A program made the translations under genes and the position numbers. A stretch of DNA of 64,000 bases from Mesodorylaimus sp. YZB2_4 (lineage: Eukaryota > Nematoda > Enoplea > Dorylaimida > Dorylaimidae), in contig JASANH010000357.1 of NCBI GenBank assembly GCA_030248295.1, forward strand, positions 62,001 to 126,000. The letters are read 5' to 3'. This document shows positions 26,401 to 36,770 of this stretch, piece after piece (the stretch's first letter is position 1; every line of letters starts with the position of its first letter). The notes under the pieces are model-generated. The model saw only the letters and a program-made list of their open reading frames with translations. It ran no database searches and was not told where the DNA came from.

Positions 26401-29400
26401 AGGTTCAGTGCTGCTGATCCCTGGGTGAATGCTGATCGTGCTGGCATTCCAGGGTCGGCGACTTTATCAACTAACGTGGCCGCCGAAGCCTTGCAACATT
26501 TGACGACCCTTGTCGGGCCGGAGAGCACTGGACAACATGTCTCTTTCGTTGTGTCCTTGGTTGGCCAGCTCGCTGCGGACGTGCTGGTCTCCCATAAGGT
26601 AAGAACCAGTGGCAGCGTGCATTGGAGTCTGCGTTTCTGACTTTCTCGTTTAGAATTTGCTCACCGAAAAGGCTGGTCCGGAGTTGGTCAAACAGCTGTT
26701 CGATTTGTATTGCATCCATTCGGACGAACTAAACGGTAAGAAATTGTGTGTCGGGTGCCTGATAACGATTGACCCCAAGACAAATATATGGTTGAGGTAA
26801 TCGGAAAAATCAGTTCAGGATGGAGTACCAGTGTTTGACTTACCGTTTTTAATGCAGCACTGGGCCTCTATCCCGACTTAAAAGTCAATAAGAGCAGTGC
26901 CTACCAGGCATTGTCCAACTGGCATTTACTTTCCACTTTGGCTGTTGTATCATTGGCAGTCAGTCTTGGGCAACTCAGCTTGTGTGTGATGAGGGAGCTG
27001 ATATTAGGGCACATTTACTCTTGAGAGTCCAGCTATACTTTCCATTGATGAAACTAGTTTTTCCTGTGCTATTGATCAATAATTATGGTCAACAATGTTA
27101 TGTTTCTGCGAAGGCTCAGGTGCTGTAGATGCCTCGAGATACAGGCATAGGAAGTAAAGCATACCTCGACCATAAAACCCACAATACACTATTGACCCCC
27201 TTTTTCAGAGGATGCATTGAATTGGACGAAGAAAGCGTGGTCGACAGCGATGGCTGTCCTCATTGACAGTAGCGATCACTGGGCGACGCAAGGTCTGGTT
27301 GTAGTGCTTGCTGACCGAGTGCTGGATTACGTGCGGAAGGGGGATCTGCATCGTGACAGGTATGCCATATTGTTTTCATTGCTTCGGACTTCAACCAAGT
27401 GGTTTTTGTTACTTTAGGCTAGAATGGTTGTGTTCAGTTGCTATGGACCTTGTAACAACGTGCAAAGAAGTTCTGTCCAAGAGTACTAAAGTGGAGAATA
27501 CGGAAGATTTGATTAGGGTCATCTCTCACTTGGTGCCGATGAAATCCGCGGATTTGCTAGGCAATTCGGATAAAAGCGGTTTGGTAAGCTTTGCTTATAT
27601 TTTTGTCGATGTTTGTGAAATAACGATTGTTATTCCAGTGGAGCATAAATGGTGTCGTGGGTGGCCATCTGCCCGTCTTCGATTTGGATTTCTGTAATGA
27701 CGACTTGGCCATTGCAAGCGGTCTGGACAATGACAGCGCTGACAAGTTTTTGAACTTGGCTGCGTATGGACTGCGACTGGGATTTTATCTAACTTCTGCC
27801 GGGTCAGCAGCAGTGCCCTCGTCCTCGTTAACGGATCAGTTGGCTGTGATATCTGTTCGTGCCTTCTCTGCAATCGCCTACATTTACCACATCACGTCGG
27901 TTCAATCTGTGTGTGATCGTCGCGAGCATACCTCGTCCTTGAAGGCATTTGGATCTTGGATGTCGTTGATCGCTATCGATTTTTGGGATTCGTTGGCGGA
28001 AAGTGAACGGCGGGACGTGGCACGAACATCCATGAGGAGAATATTGGCTTCGAACAATGACTTGGCGTCCCAGGCAGTGGAATTTTTGCAGTACGATTCG
28101 GACAAAGTGGATTTTTTGTTCGATGATTTGAAGTACGACAACCGACAGCGAGTGTGCATGCTCTGCTGTGCCCCGTTATTGATGGAGAATTACGGAAGCT
28201 TCGTCGAACCAGGTACGCTCTCTTCTGACGTTGTGAGCGGATTTCTGCACATTGCTGCCAATAATGTGGTCAAGCGATTGTCGGCTTTTGACTGGTTAAT
28301 GACGGTGAAACAGGAACTGCTGGACGAAAAGATGCTGTTTTCTTGGTAAGTTCTGTAGTCCTCGTCGCGCGGGCCATGGCACGTGGGGGTGTATTATCGA
28401 TATGTCCTGGCTGGGAGACGTCGAACCCCCTAGGTTGATATTTCAGCCGCAGGTGTAGTCGCAAGACACGCCTTGATCTATCTCTAGTCGGAGTTTCTTC
28501 CCTGACACAGTCGGTCATCCTCTCTTACGCCCGCCTGTCGAGAGTTGCAGTTGGTTCTGATGATGGCTGGCCTGAGTGGGTGATGACAGGATGGTGTTTT
28601 GTTGCAGTGACATCGGGGGCGCGAGCGACGACACCATTGTGCTCAATGTCAGCTTGATGCGGTACTTCGAGCGAGTGATCTACTGCCTTTTGGAGATGAG
28701 CAATGAACAACGGGACTTCTTGTTGTGTGCTACACTGACTTGGTTGCAGGTGAGCGAGTATGGGTCTCTGTATGTTGTACTCTGTGGATTGAGTCTGCGT
28801 TGTCTGGTGCGGCGTTTTATGTCTGCATTTTTTAAGGCCTGCGCTGAGTCTGACCAGTCAAAGGGAAGAGTTCAGATTTTTATTATCCACGCGCTGCGAT
28901 TGTTCTGCCGCCTTGCTAAATTTATGGAATCTGGTAAAGATGACCCGAACGCAAGTGCCGTCGTGGAGGAGTGGAGCGGATTCTTTCTGAAAGGATGCGT
29001 TCAGATTGTTGTGCCTGTATTCTTCAAGCTGACCAGTAAGATTTTGTCTCACTTTTATGTGCACAGTGCGTAGAGTGTCTCGTCATTTAGAAAAGGCGCC
29101 GTCGTCGTCGCCTCTGCAGCACTACCTGCTCTCTGAGGTGTCGAATGCGATAGCTTATGCTCACCAAGAAGACTTGACGAGTGTCGAGTTGCCTCCGTTG
29201 TTGGCGCCTGAATTGGATAGTTTGGGGTAAAGTGGTGATTATATTGCGTTATAATTGCAGGCTACGTGCTTTTGGTTTTGTTTTAGATATCCAGAAAAGT
29301 TGCAAACGTTGTTGCTCAATGCTTTTCCTCTTTTGGAAAGGTCGAGTGTCCCAGTTCAAGTGGCGACATTTGCTATTTTGGAAAAGTAAGTGTTTTTCTT

Positions 29401-31093
29401 CGGTCTCTTATGCGTGAGACTTCCTGAAATGTGTTTAGGTTTGTCAGCCAATTGTACGAGTACGAAGCGAAGACTGTTAAAGAAGCTGATGGCGACGAGA
29501 CGAGGTAAGCTGCTTGAAATAAGAGTTTGTGGACTCTTCTCAATCGAACCGTCTGAAAACGACTCTCGGCATTGACTGCAGTCTCTGTTTTGCAGGGAAA
29601 TACCATCATATTTTCTCAGCGCCATAAATCGGCTTTACGAATCGATCGAACACGAGTTTGAAGATGTTGGTCATTTGGAAAACAGCCCCGCCTTTTCGGC
29701 CTACTTTCTAACATGGAAGTTGCTGTTGAAGTTCTTCAGCTCAGTTAAGACGGAAGATCGGCCCGCTTATTCTGCCGCTTTGTCATCTTCGAAAATACTG
29801 GATAAGCTCATGCTCACGCTACTGGCCGTGCTGCCAGAGAATATTACGTCGTCAAAGAGGACTTCGCCCGGTGGACCCGACTTCAATCGTAAATTACTGC
29901 AATATGAGAAATCGTTTGCAGAGATCGAGTTGAAATCTGTTATCGACGTTGGCGATGTTGGTCGAATTTTCCTGGAACCGCCTGAATACTCGGGAAGTAA
30001 GTTTACTAGGCTTTGATATCTGAGAGATGTGCAAGTGCAGGCTCGTTGTAGGTGTGCCTACTACTCGGTATGTGCAGGAATACGCCTGCCATGTCCTGTT
30101 CGAAGTAAGTGCTCTCTACTCATGGCTAAATAAGGTAGGGAAGGTTTTACCTTTTAGACCCTGCGATCGTTTCCGGCTGCTGTTAGACATTGGTTCAATG
30201 GCCAGGAGAAGAAAGTAGCTAATTTGATCGAGCGGTAAGAATTGCGTTGTATAGTTGATCAGAGGGTTGTAGCATTTCTTCTTTTGCTCAGGCTTACCAC
30301 CAAGTACGTGAGCCCGCTTCTGTGCTCGTTCGAATTGCAAGCTATAACCAAGGGCGAAAGGAAATACGAGAACATGACGGTAAGGGGGACTGGGTATTTT
30401 TTACCATCTAAGCTCTTGATGTCTTGCTGTACATGCCACACGTGGCCTCATCCGTCTCATGATGCGAAAGGGTAGGGGTCACATGGCTGTAGAAATTCCC
30501 AAGTAGAACTGACATCAGTTTCTGGTTGTCGTTTTTATGGGTGCAATCACCGTTTCAGCTACTGGCGCGACCAGCGGCACGAGAAGTAGTGGCTTGTTAT
30601 AAACTGGAAGAGCTAAGCATGGAACTGGTCGTCACGCTACCCCAAAATTACCCGCTAAACGCGGCGGCAGTGGACGTGGATCGGAGGGTTGGAGTTTCGG
30701 TCGAGCAGTGGAGGAAGTGGATGCTGCAGCTCACTGTCTTTTTGTCGCATCAGGTACGGCTGAGCTATTTATTTGCTCTACTCCAGTTATCTCTTGGCAA
30801 TATTTTCAGAATGGTGGTCTCTTGGATGGCATGCTTTTGTGGAAGCGGTGTATCGACAAGCATCTCCAAGGTGTCGAAGATTGCATGATTTGCATGATGG
30901 CTGTTCACGGCTCCAATTACCAGTTGCCCAAAATCACGTGCAAGCAGTGCAAGAAGAAATTCCATGCGGCATGCTTGGTAAGTTGGCCTGGCTGTGTGAG
31001 GGGGACTGTAACTGACCATTGGTCTCCTTTCAGTACAAGTGGTTTAACACCAGCAGCAACACGTCGTGTCCGCTGTGCCGAACGTCTTTTTAG
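23442..31093 (+). CDS. LTN1: Listerin E3 ubiquitin ligase (27 exons)
   Basis: Listerin binds 60S subunits carrying stalled nascent chains and ubiquitinates them in ribosome-associated quality control. Exons: 23442-23486, 23709-23927, 23985-24083, 24138-24368, 24432-24487, 24546-24735, 24791-24967, 25020-25204, 25260-25398, 25453-26025, 26068-26598, 26654-26735, 27209-27359, 27418-27583, 27639-28345, 28608-28749, 28837-29035, 29067-29226, 29287-29385, 29439-29504, 29596-29996, 30052-30104, 30158-30234, 30292-30379, 30559-30753, 30810-30977, 31034-31093. All phases fit and give 1752 residues (human 1766). The N-terminus GKKQRTKGNVKPSSSARAAE matches the 60S-contacting region; HEAT-like repeats fill the middle; the RWD-type segment precedes the RING. 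The C-terminal RING (about 1702-1752) reads CMIC, CKQC, FHAAC, CPLC with all zinc ligands. The junction at exons 17/18 is the least certain. Confidence 0.95.
28381..28445. repeat. Dispersed repeat, type 1 copy in a listerin intron
   Basis: Shares the framework GTGGGGG...ATCGATA...CCTGGCTGGGAGACGTC.AACC...GTTGAT with the copy at 41896-41957. Lies wholly inside the intron 28346-28607. Confidence 0.65.
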
Positions 31094-31426
31094 TGGATGC
31101 GCTCTGTTATACTATGGATTAGGCAGTGAGGTAGTACTGGTATCTGTGTGCCAGGTTTTGTATGGGTTTAGTGATTTATCAAGATGGGTAACAAACCAAC
31201 AATGGAAGAGTTCTCTCACAAGTGGCGTCCTACCCCGATTTTGATGCGGTCGTAGCCATTAGCTCTCCATGCTCACGTAGGCCAAAGCAGTATATCACAG
31301 TTTACTCCTGGACCATGGTCTATGGCGGTCAGTAATACATATTTCGATGCCTGTCCGTAATTCACAATGGACTCGAAAATGGCATGCTGTTTATCAATCT
31401 AATATATCCCGTGTCTCCTATACGAT
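31094..31426. other. Convergent 3' spacer, listerin / PHM
   Basis: About 330 bp containing both 3' UTRs. No poly(A) hexamer close to either stop and no coding content recognised. Confidence 0.5.
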
Positions 31427-33575
31427 TCATAAAGAGCTGGCGTCCTCGTCCGGAATGTTGGTCAGACCTCCCTCCTTCGCCCAGTAGTAGTTGGGAGGGC
31501 CTGGCGAGAAGCACGTGTTGTCACTCAGCAGCTTTGTTCCATCGACCCAATACATCATGTAGAAGTTGCACATCTCGTCGTCACCCGTTGGTCTGAAAAA
31601 GGACAGGTCAGAAGAAGGTCAGGGAAGGGGAAGCAGCACCTTACCCGATCAGGATATCGCGGTCGGATGGGTTGGCCATTGTGCATCGGGCGGCCTGAAA
31701 GTGGACTATGTAGTGAGGAAAGCCAGCATGAAAGACGGGTGCAGACTTACCAAGATGTCGTTCTTGCGCACGACAAGGTCGGAGTTCTTGACGGGGTAGA
31801 ACATCTGAATGAGAATGGATGATCAGTGCATGGCCACGGGGCCCAAATCTGGGAAGTTAGTCACCTGTGGATCCATCGGGTTTCGTTTACCGATTAGTTG
31901 CCATTGGCCTTCGTGGATGACGTAGCCGGAGACCACTTTGCCTAAAAGGGAATCGGGTTTATGATTTGAATGACCTACGCAGCCTGTCTGCCTACCCTGC
32001 TGATGAGTGTGGGTTCGGAATGCGAATGGGTGCAGTTCTACGTCTTCGTCCACAATACAAGCGGTTTCGAATTTTTCTGCAAAGGAAACGCTCGTGGTCT
32101 AAGGAGATACAGGGAGATGAGAGGGTTGGGTTAGCTGCAACCACTGGACAGCAAATCCCTTCCCACGGTCAAAATATCATCCAGCGGACAGGAGCTACCC
32201 CAAGCTCGCCAGTGGACGCATACCCGTGGCTTGTGCCGGCAGTTTTCCACCTGTCACCATCAGTGCTACGCCAGCCGACTTCGGCATCCTGAAAGGATGG
32301 GGGCTAAATCAATAGCAGTGCAGTCTACGGTCCTCTACTTACGGTTGTTTGGTTGAGTGCAAAGTGATTCCGGAATAGTCGGGGTCTGTAACAGATGGCA
32401 ATCGTCATAAAATCCTACAGTGGATTAGATAATTGGCCACTTACGTTCCAACGGGTGCATGTAATGGGTTTGCAAGACGAGGTATTGGATTCTCGTCTTT
32501 CCACCAACCCGAAATCCGACATCTGAAAAACCGTAGCTTTTATTGTCCGTGTCAGCAGTCAAACCTTCAAACCAAGGCCAGGCAAAGCCCACGGCAATGT
32601 CTTTCTGCCTCATGCTAGGCAAAATTTCAGTTCCCTCGAATATTAGCTGTGACCCTTACCTTTCGGAAGTTGAAGTTCGGGAGCGTCTCTTGCCCAGGCG
32701 TAGATGATATGGGCTCCATCAGCGCAGACGGGTCCTTGCGGGTATTCGCTCTGTTCATCGCCATTGTGCATTTCTCCGCAGTCCCTAAGTGATGATCACC
32801 TTATCATATCCATGACTACACTCGGGTCGATCGATGGCTTACCAAGCGTCAGCTCCCGATCCGGGCAACGAACAGCCGTAGAGAAGCTAAACGAGTATCG
32901 CCCTATCACCAACTAATCACTTCATTAGCGAAAGAGGGGTCTTACCATGTGGTGCATCGAATGCATGCTGCCATGCGGAACGAATTTTACTGAAACACAA
33001 AGACTCGTTTACTGGGTCGATAGAGCGTGACGAAGGGGTCGTTAGGGTGTGCGCACGTTACCTACCAAGATTATGTTCTTCATTCGGGTCCAGCCGAATC
33101 GAGTGACACAAGTACAAATCGCCCTGAAAGGAACGAGTCTCGTGGAACCGATGACCTTAATTTACATCAGTATCAACACGTAGGTCCGGAAGTGAAAGTG
33201 AAAGAAAGGTCGGATCTATTGACGGGGGGGGGGGGGTGAAAGGTTCAGAGAAATTCATGAAAAAGTGTGCATGGTGGTGTGGATGGAGTTGAATGCATGA
33301 TCATTTGATAAGGGGAAGAGTGTCCTGGCGAGAATGGACAGTAGATGGACTACGTCGGATAGAAATGCCCAATGCGTGACTATTTTGATGATGCCTGCTA
33401 AAGCCTCTTAACACCTGAAAAAGTGAATTAGGTGTCACGAAAGCTGTCTTACCCGTTTGGGCGAAATACCCGGCATTCGTAATTCCGTCACCTCCCATTG
33501 TGAGGCGAAGGCGGATAACAGTCCGCATGCTAATATGAACGAGGCTAACATAGAGCATAACCGCCAGGCAGCCAT
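31427..33575 (-). CDS. PHM: Peptidylglycine alpha-hydroxylating monooxygenase, PHM-only form (13 exons)
   Basis: Secretory copper enzyme that hydroxylates the C-terminal glycine of neuropeptide precursors, the first step in peptide amidation. Exons: 33453-33575, 33066-33123, 32946-32989, 32843-32886, 32660-32784, 32445-32522, 32343-32385, 32224-32288, 31996-32076, 31865-31941, 31751-31804, 31645-31694, 31427-31592; phases agree, 335 residues. A signal peptide covers about residues 1-25. Copper ligands are visible: the CuH pair in SMHSMHHM, the His in LQTHYMHP, the CuM pair in RTHTHQQG, and the Met ligand in DEMCNFYMMYW. Cysteines of the two PHM subdomains are in place (GCSLPGSGAD, WDCGEM). 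There is no lyase domain, so a separate PAL enzyme must complete the reaction, as with C. elegans PGHM-1. Thirteen tiny exons is notable. Confidence 0.94.
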
Positions 33576-34728
33576 TCTTCGTCAGTGTTCGAGACACGTA
33601 CTGCCTCTCCTCGACCAGCCTCACCGCTTTTCCTCCCTATATGCCCAAAGGAGACTCAGCGAGCGCACGTATTCCGGCCGTGGGCCCGTATTGATCATGG
33701 AAGCCAGAGCCATAGAAGCCCTCTCGGAGAGGCTTCTCAAACGTTACGACATTCTTTGTTATTAACGAAGGAAGCCAAGGCCGACTAGAACGTCTCTGAC
33801 GCTTCATTCGTCGCTGCTAGGGGCAACCCCTGATGGACTTGAACGAAAGTTATCAGGACACACACGCCCTCCCGTCCCCATATGTGCATGCCCTAACCGA
33901 CTCCCGACGAGGCGTGTCTTGTTCTGTCGCTTGGAAAAGGCGCCTCCATGTGTTCTCAAGTGCCACATTGGACACGTAGCTTCACAACACAGTATTGGAC
34001 TATCGGCTCACACAAGCACGTAGGCATGGTGTGGCCGAGGTAGCACGGCAATTTCGGTCCATTTGACCTTGTCCACACGCATTCGCCGCATGATCGCGAA
34101 TGCAGAACATGTCAATAAACAAGCCAAATAGGACCATCGTTTCCTCTTTGCCAATGTACACCAAAGCAGTTGGCGCTCGCAACTCTGCTATTCGTCCTTG
34201 AAAATGTTTAAAAACGTGATCAAAACTGGAAAACGTGCCTCTGAAAGTGCGCTTTTTTGTGCGACGAGAGGACGAACGAGGGAATAAAACTAGAAAAACT
34301 GGTCACTGTTCGAAATTTAAATTTAAACACTTAGACGGGTGAGGACGGGGCGTGGCCGAATCGCCCTCCCAACTATAAATGGTCAGAACTGATTCGAAAA
34401 AATGCAGTACTCGACATTGTGCGTGAAATCTTCGCACCCTTATACTCGTAGTCACATGTCAACGTGCAGATTGAACTGAGGTTTATGACTCTTTTTCGAG
34501 CATCGTGTCGCGTGTCTGCGCACAATTGAACATATATTTTCTGCTCGGTCCTCCTTTTCCCACAATTCTCTCATATTACTTCGCTTGCAGGCCATCTCTC
34601 AGATGACTCGTGTCCTGCCTTACCTCGCTGAACCTACCCATTCAGTGAAGGGCGCGTGGTCGAAGACGGGTGCTGAGCAGCCATGAGAAGAGGACATCGC
34701 CTAAAAGTCATTTCGGTTGGAGTGAGGA
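33576..34728. promoter_or_regulatory. Divergent intergenic region, PHM / B4GAT1
   Basis: About 1.15 kb between divergent start codons. A TTGCAG acceptor-like site near 34590 could mark a non-coding 5' exon for the glycosyltransferase; this is a guess. No coding content recognised. A run of 13 G at 33224-33236 lies just inside the PHM gene. Confidence 0.5.
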
Positions 34729-36551
34729 ATGTTCAAAATTGGGTGTAATTTTATACGTCGACGTCCAATTTGCGTCATGGTTCGTATTTCATTTACGGCC
34801 CTCCTCGTTAATGTAGCTGTGTCCAGTGTCATATTCCTAATCACCACTTACGCCTTTCTCTTACGTTCCACCAAATTCGACTTAACTCCAGAAAACCCTA
34901 ACTTAGGCTCTAAGCCTTATGTAACCCAAGATGGAGATTTTTGTGTTTTACCTAACGCTATAATGGCCGATGACCAATCCATATTTTCAATGAACGATCA
35001 CGTGACTTTGGTGACTCAGAGTTCCTTGCATTACTTGGACAGTGCTGTAGCGCAAAGTCAGTTGTGGGACGGCCCTATTTCGTACGCCCTCTACCTGCCT
35101 TCGTGGACATTGATCAAGAGCATCCACATTTCCTTATTAGCTCTACGAAATTGCGCCTCTGACTTCAAACGCAAGGTGTCAATACATTTTTTCTATCCAT
35201 CTGCCAAAGACTCGCTCTCACCCTGCCCCATTCACAACATCTCGCCCGACTTATTGCTCAATTTTTCCGACTGCAATTTTTCTTTGGATAATCTTTTGAA
35301 CAAAATTATGCCACAGCATCCGAATACACTGGCCAAGACTAAATCATATCCGGTGAACACTGGCCGCAATGTGGCTCGACGGGCCTCGTCCACCCTGCTA
35401 TCTTTAGTAGCAGATGTCGAACTGATGCCTAGTTCCAATTTCGTTAATATGTTTATGGAATTTTACAAAACTAGACACACATCCCGTCCCAAACAGGCCT
35501 TTGTCCTACCCGTATTCGAACTGGACATTAACAGACCCCTGCCTCCGACTAAAGACCGGTTACACGAGGAAGCCAGAAATGAGCTGGCCCTTCCCTTCCA
35601 TTCGAAACGTATTGCTTACGAGTGCCATCGAATACCTTCGCTGAGCAAATGGTGGCACGCGGGCTCATCGAATCGGTCTCGTCTGGGCATATTCGCCAGC
35701 ACACCTTGGATCAGGCCTTGTTGGGAGCCCGTCTTCTTGTCCCTCTCTTCAGAAACCCCCTTCTACGACGAACGATTCCGAGGCTATGGAAAGAATAAAA
35801 TACAGCAAGTAGGTTTGACACCCTTTTCAAACGGCTGTTACTCCTTTCTTGTATCACTTTTTCCCGTCGTCGAGTGGGAGAACCCATAAAAATGGCCACC
35901 TGACCATATAAACGTTTTCGGAGACTCGTGAAGTAATTGGTCAGTGCAACCATCGAACCCAGTTCGCCCCGTTATGACACGGCAATCAGCGCGTGTATAA
36001 GCACCCTCCATCCCACTGACCCTCAATACATGCCACTCGAAAACGATTCGAGCACGTGTTTGCTTTTTCGAGATACGAAAGTCCCCGAGGGGCGACCAAC
36101 TGTCAAACTCGGCCTTACGGGAAATATGCGAGTTCAAATAACCCCTGACCAAACGAGGGAAACCTGACAATCTGCGAGGGAAACTGGCACCGACACTTGG
36201 CATTCTCCTCTGTGACCTTGCTCGAGGCCACGCGCACGGATGACTCGTCATTGAATAATGCCGCGTGGACTTGGATGTGATCGGGGAAATGACCAATTCT
36301 CATTTTAGGTCTACGAGATGTGCCGGGCTAATTTCACGTTTTATATCCTCGATAACGCTTTCTTCGTTCACCATAACATCAGCGTGCTGTCGGAAAGAGA
36401 GTGGAACGAAATCAGTTACACGGTCACCCAGAACAATGCTCTGTACGAACGATTTCGACGAGAACTGGACACTCTCTACACGAATAGCTTCCAAAGAGAA
36501 TACTGTGACAAGATTGTTGGCCTGGGCACACCGTTTGTGAGAAGATTATAA
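34729..36551 (+). CDS. B4GAT1: B4GAT1-like glycosyltransferase, family 49 (2 exons)
   Basis: Golgi type II membrane glycosyltransferase of the Glyco_transf_49 family; human B4GAT1 adds the glucuronic acid that primes matriglycan on dystroglycan, and C. elegans has several bgnt paralogues. Exon 1 is 34729-35808 and exon 2 is 36309-36551, joined in phase 0 for 440 residues. A short basic cytoplasmic tail is followed by a membrane anchor near residues 22-46. The segment LLSLVADVELMPSSNF aligns with the DxD-bearing motif of B4GAT1, but reads DVE, not DVD. The C-terminal half shows WEPVF, FYDERFRGYGKNKIQQ and, after the intron, VYEMCRANFTFYILDNAFFVHH and YERFRRELDTLY, all family hallmarks. MVRIS at 34777 is an alternative start. 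Exact acceptor specificity cannot be read from sequence. Confidence 0.9.
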
Positions 36552-36671
36552 CTGTGTACTGTATGCTGCCTACACCCCGGTCTGTCCCTGCCCAATCCTG
36601 CCATGCTCAAATTGTACAAAGCTGAAGCTATGATAAGTGCACAACAGTCATTTTTAGAGATCACAGACGAA

Positions 36672-36677
36672 AATAAA
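36672..36677 (+). promoter_or_regulatory. Poly(A) signal AATAAA
   Basis: AATAAA, 121 nt after the B4GAT1-like stop codon and about 100 nt before the convergent MALT1 stop. A good candidate for the 3' end of the glycosyltransferase transcript. Confidence 0.6.
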
Positions 36678-36770
36678 TAAGTTGTGTACAACACATCTAG
36701 CGCACTTCATTACACACGTCCAACTTGGCTATCAGCAGCTCACCGAGGACAACTGACGGTTCGACAGATA

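Noticed and set aside
30708-31244. 178-codon plus-strand frame near the listerin 3' end
   Set aside because: Contains the RING sequence but reads through two introns; the spliced exons 30810-30977 and 31034-31093 give the proper conserved end.
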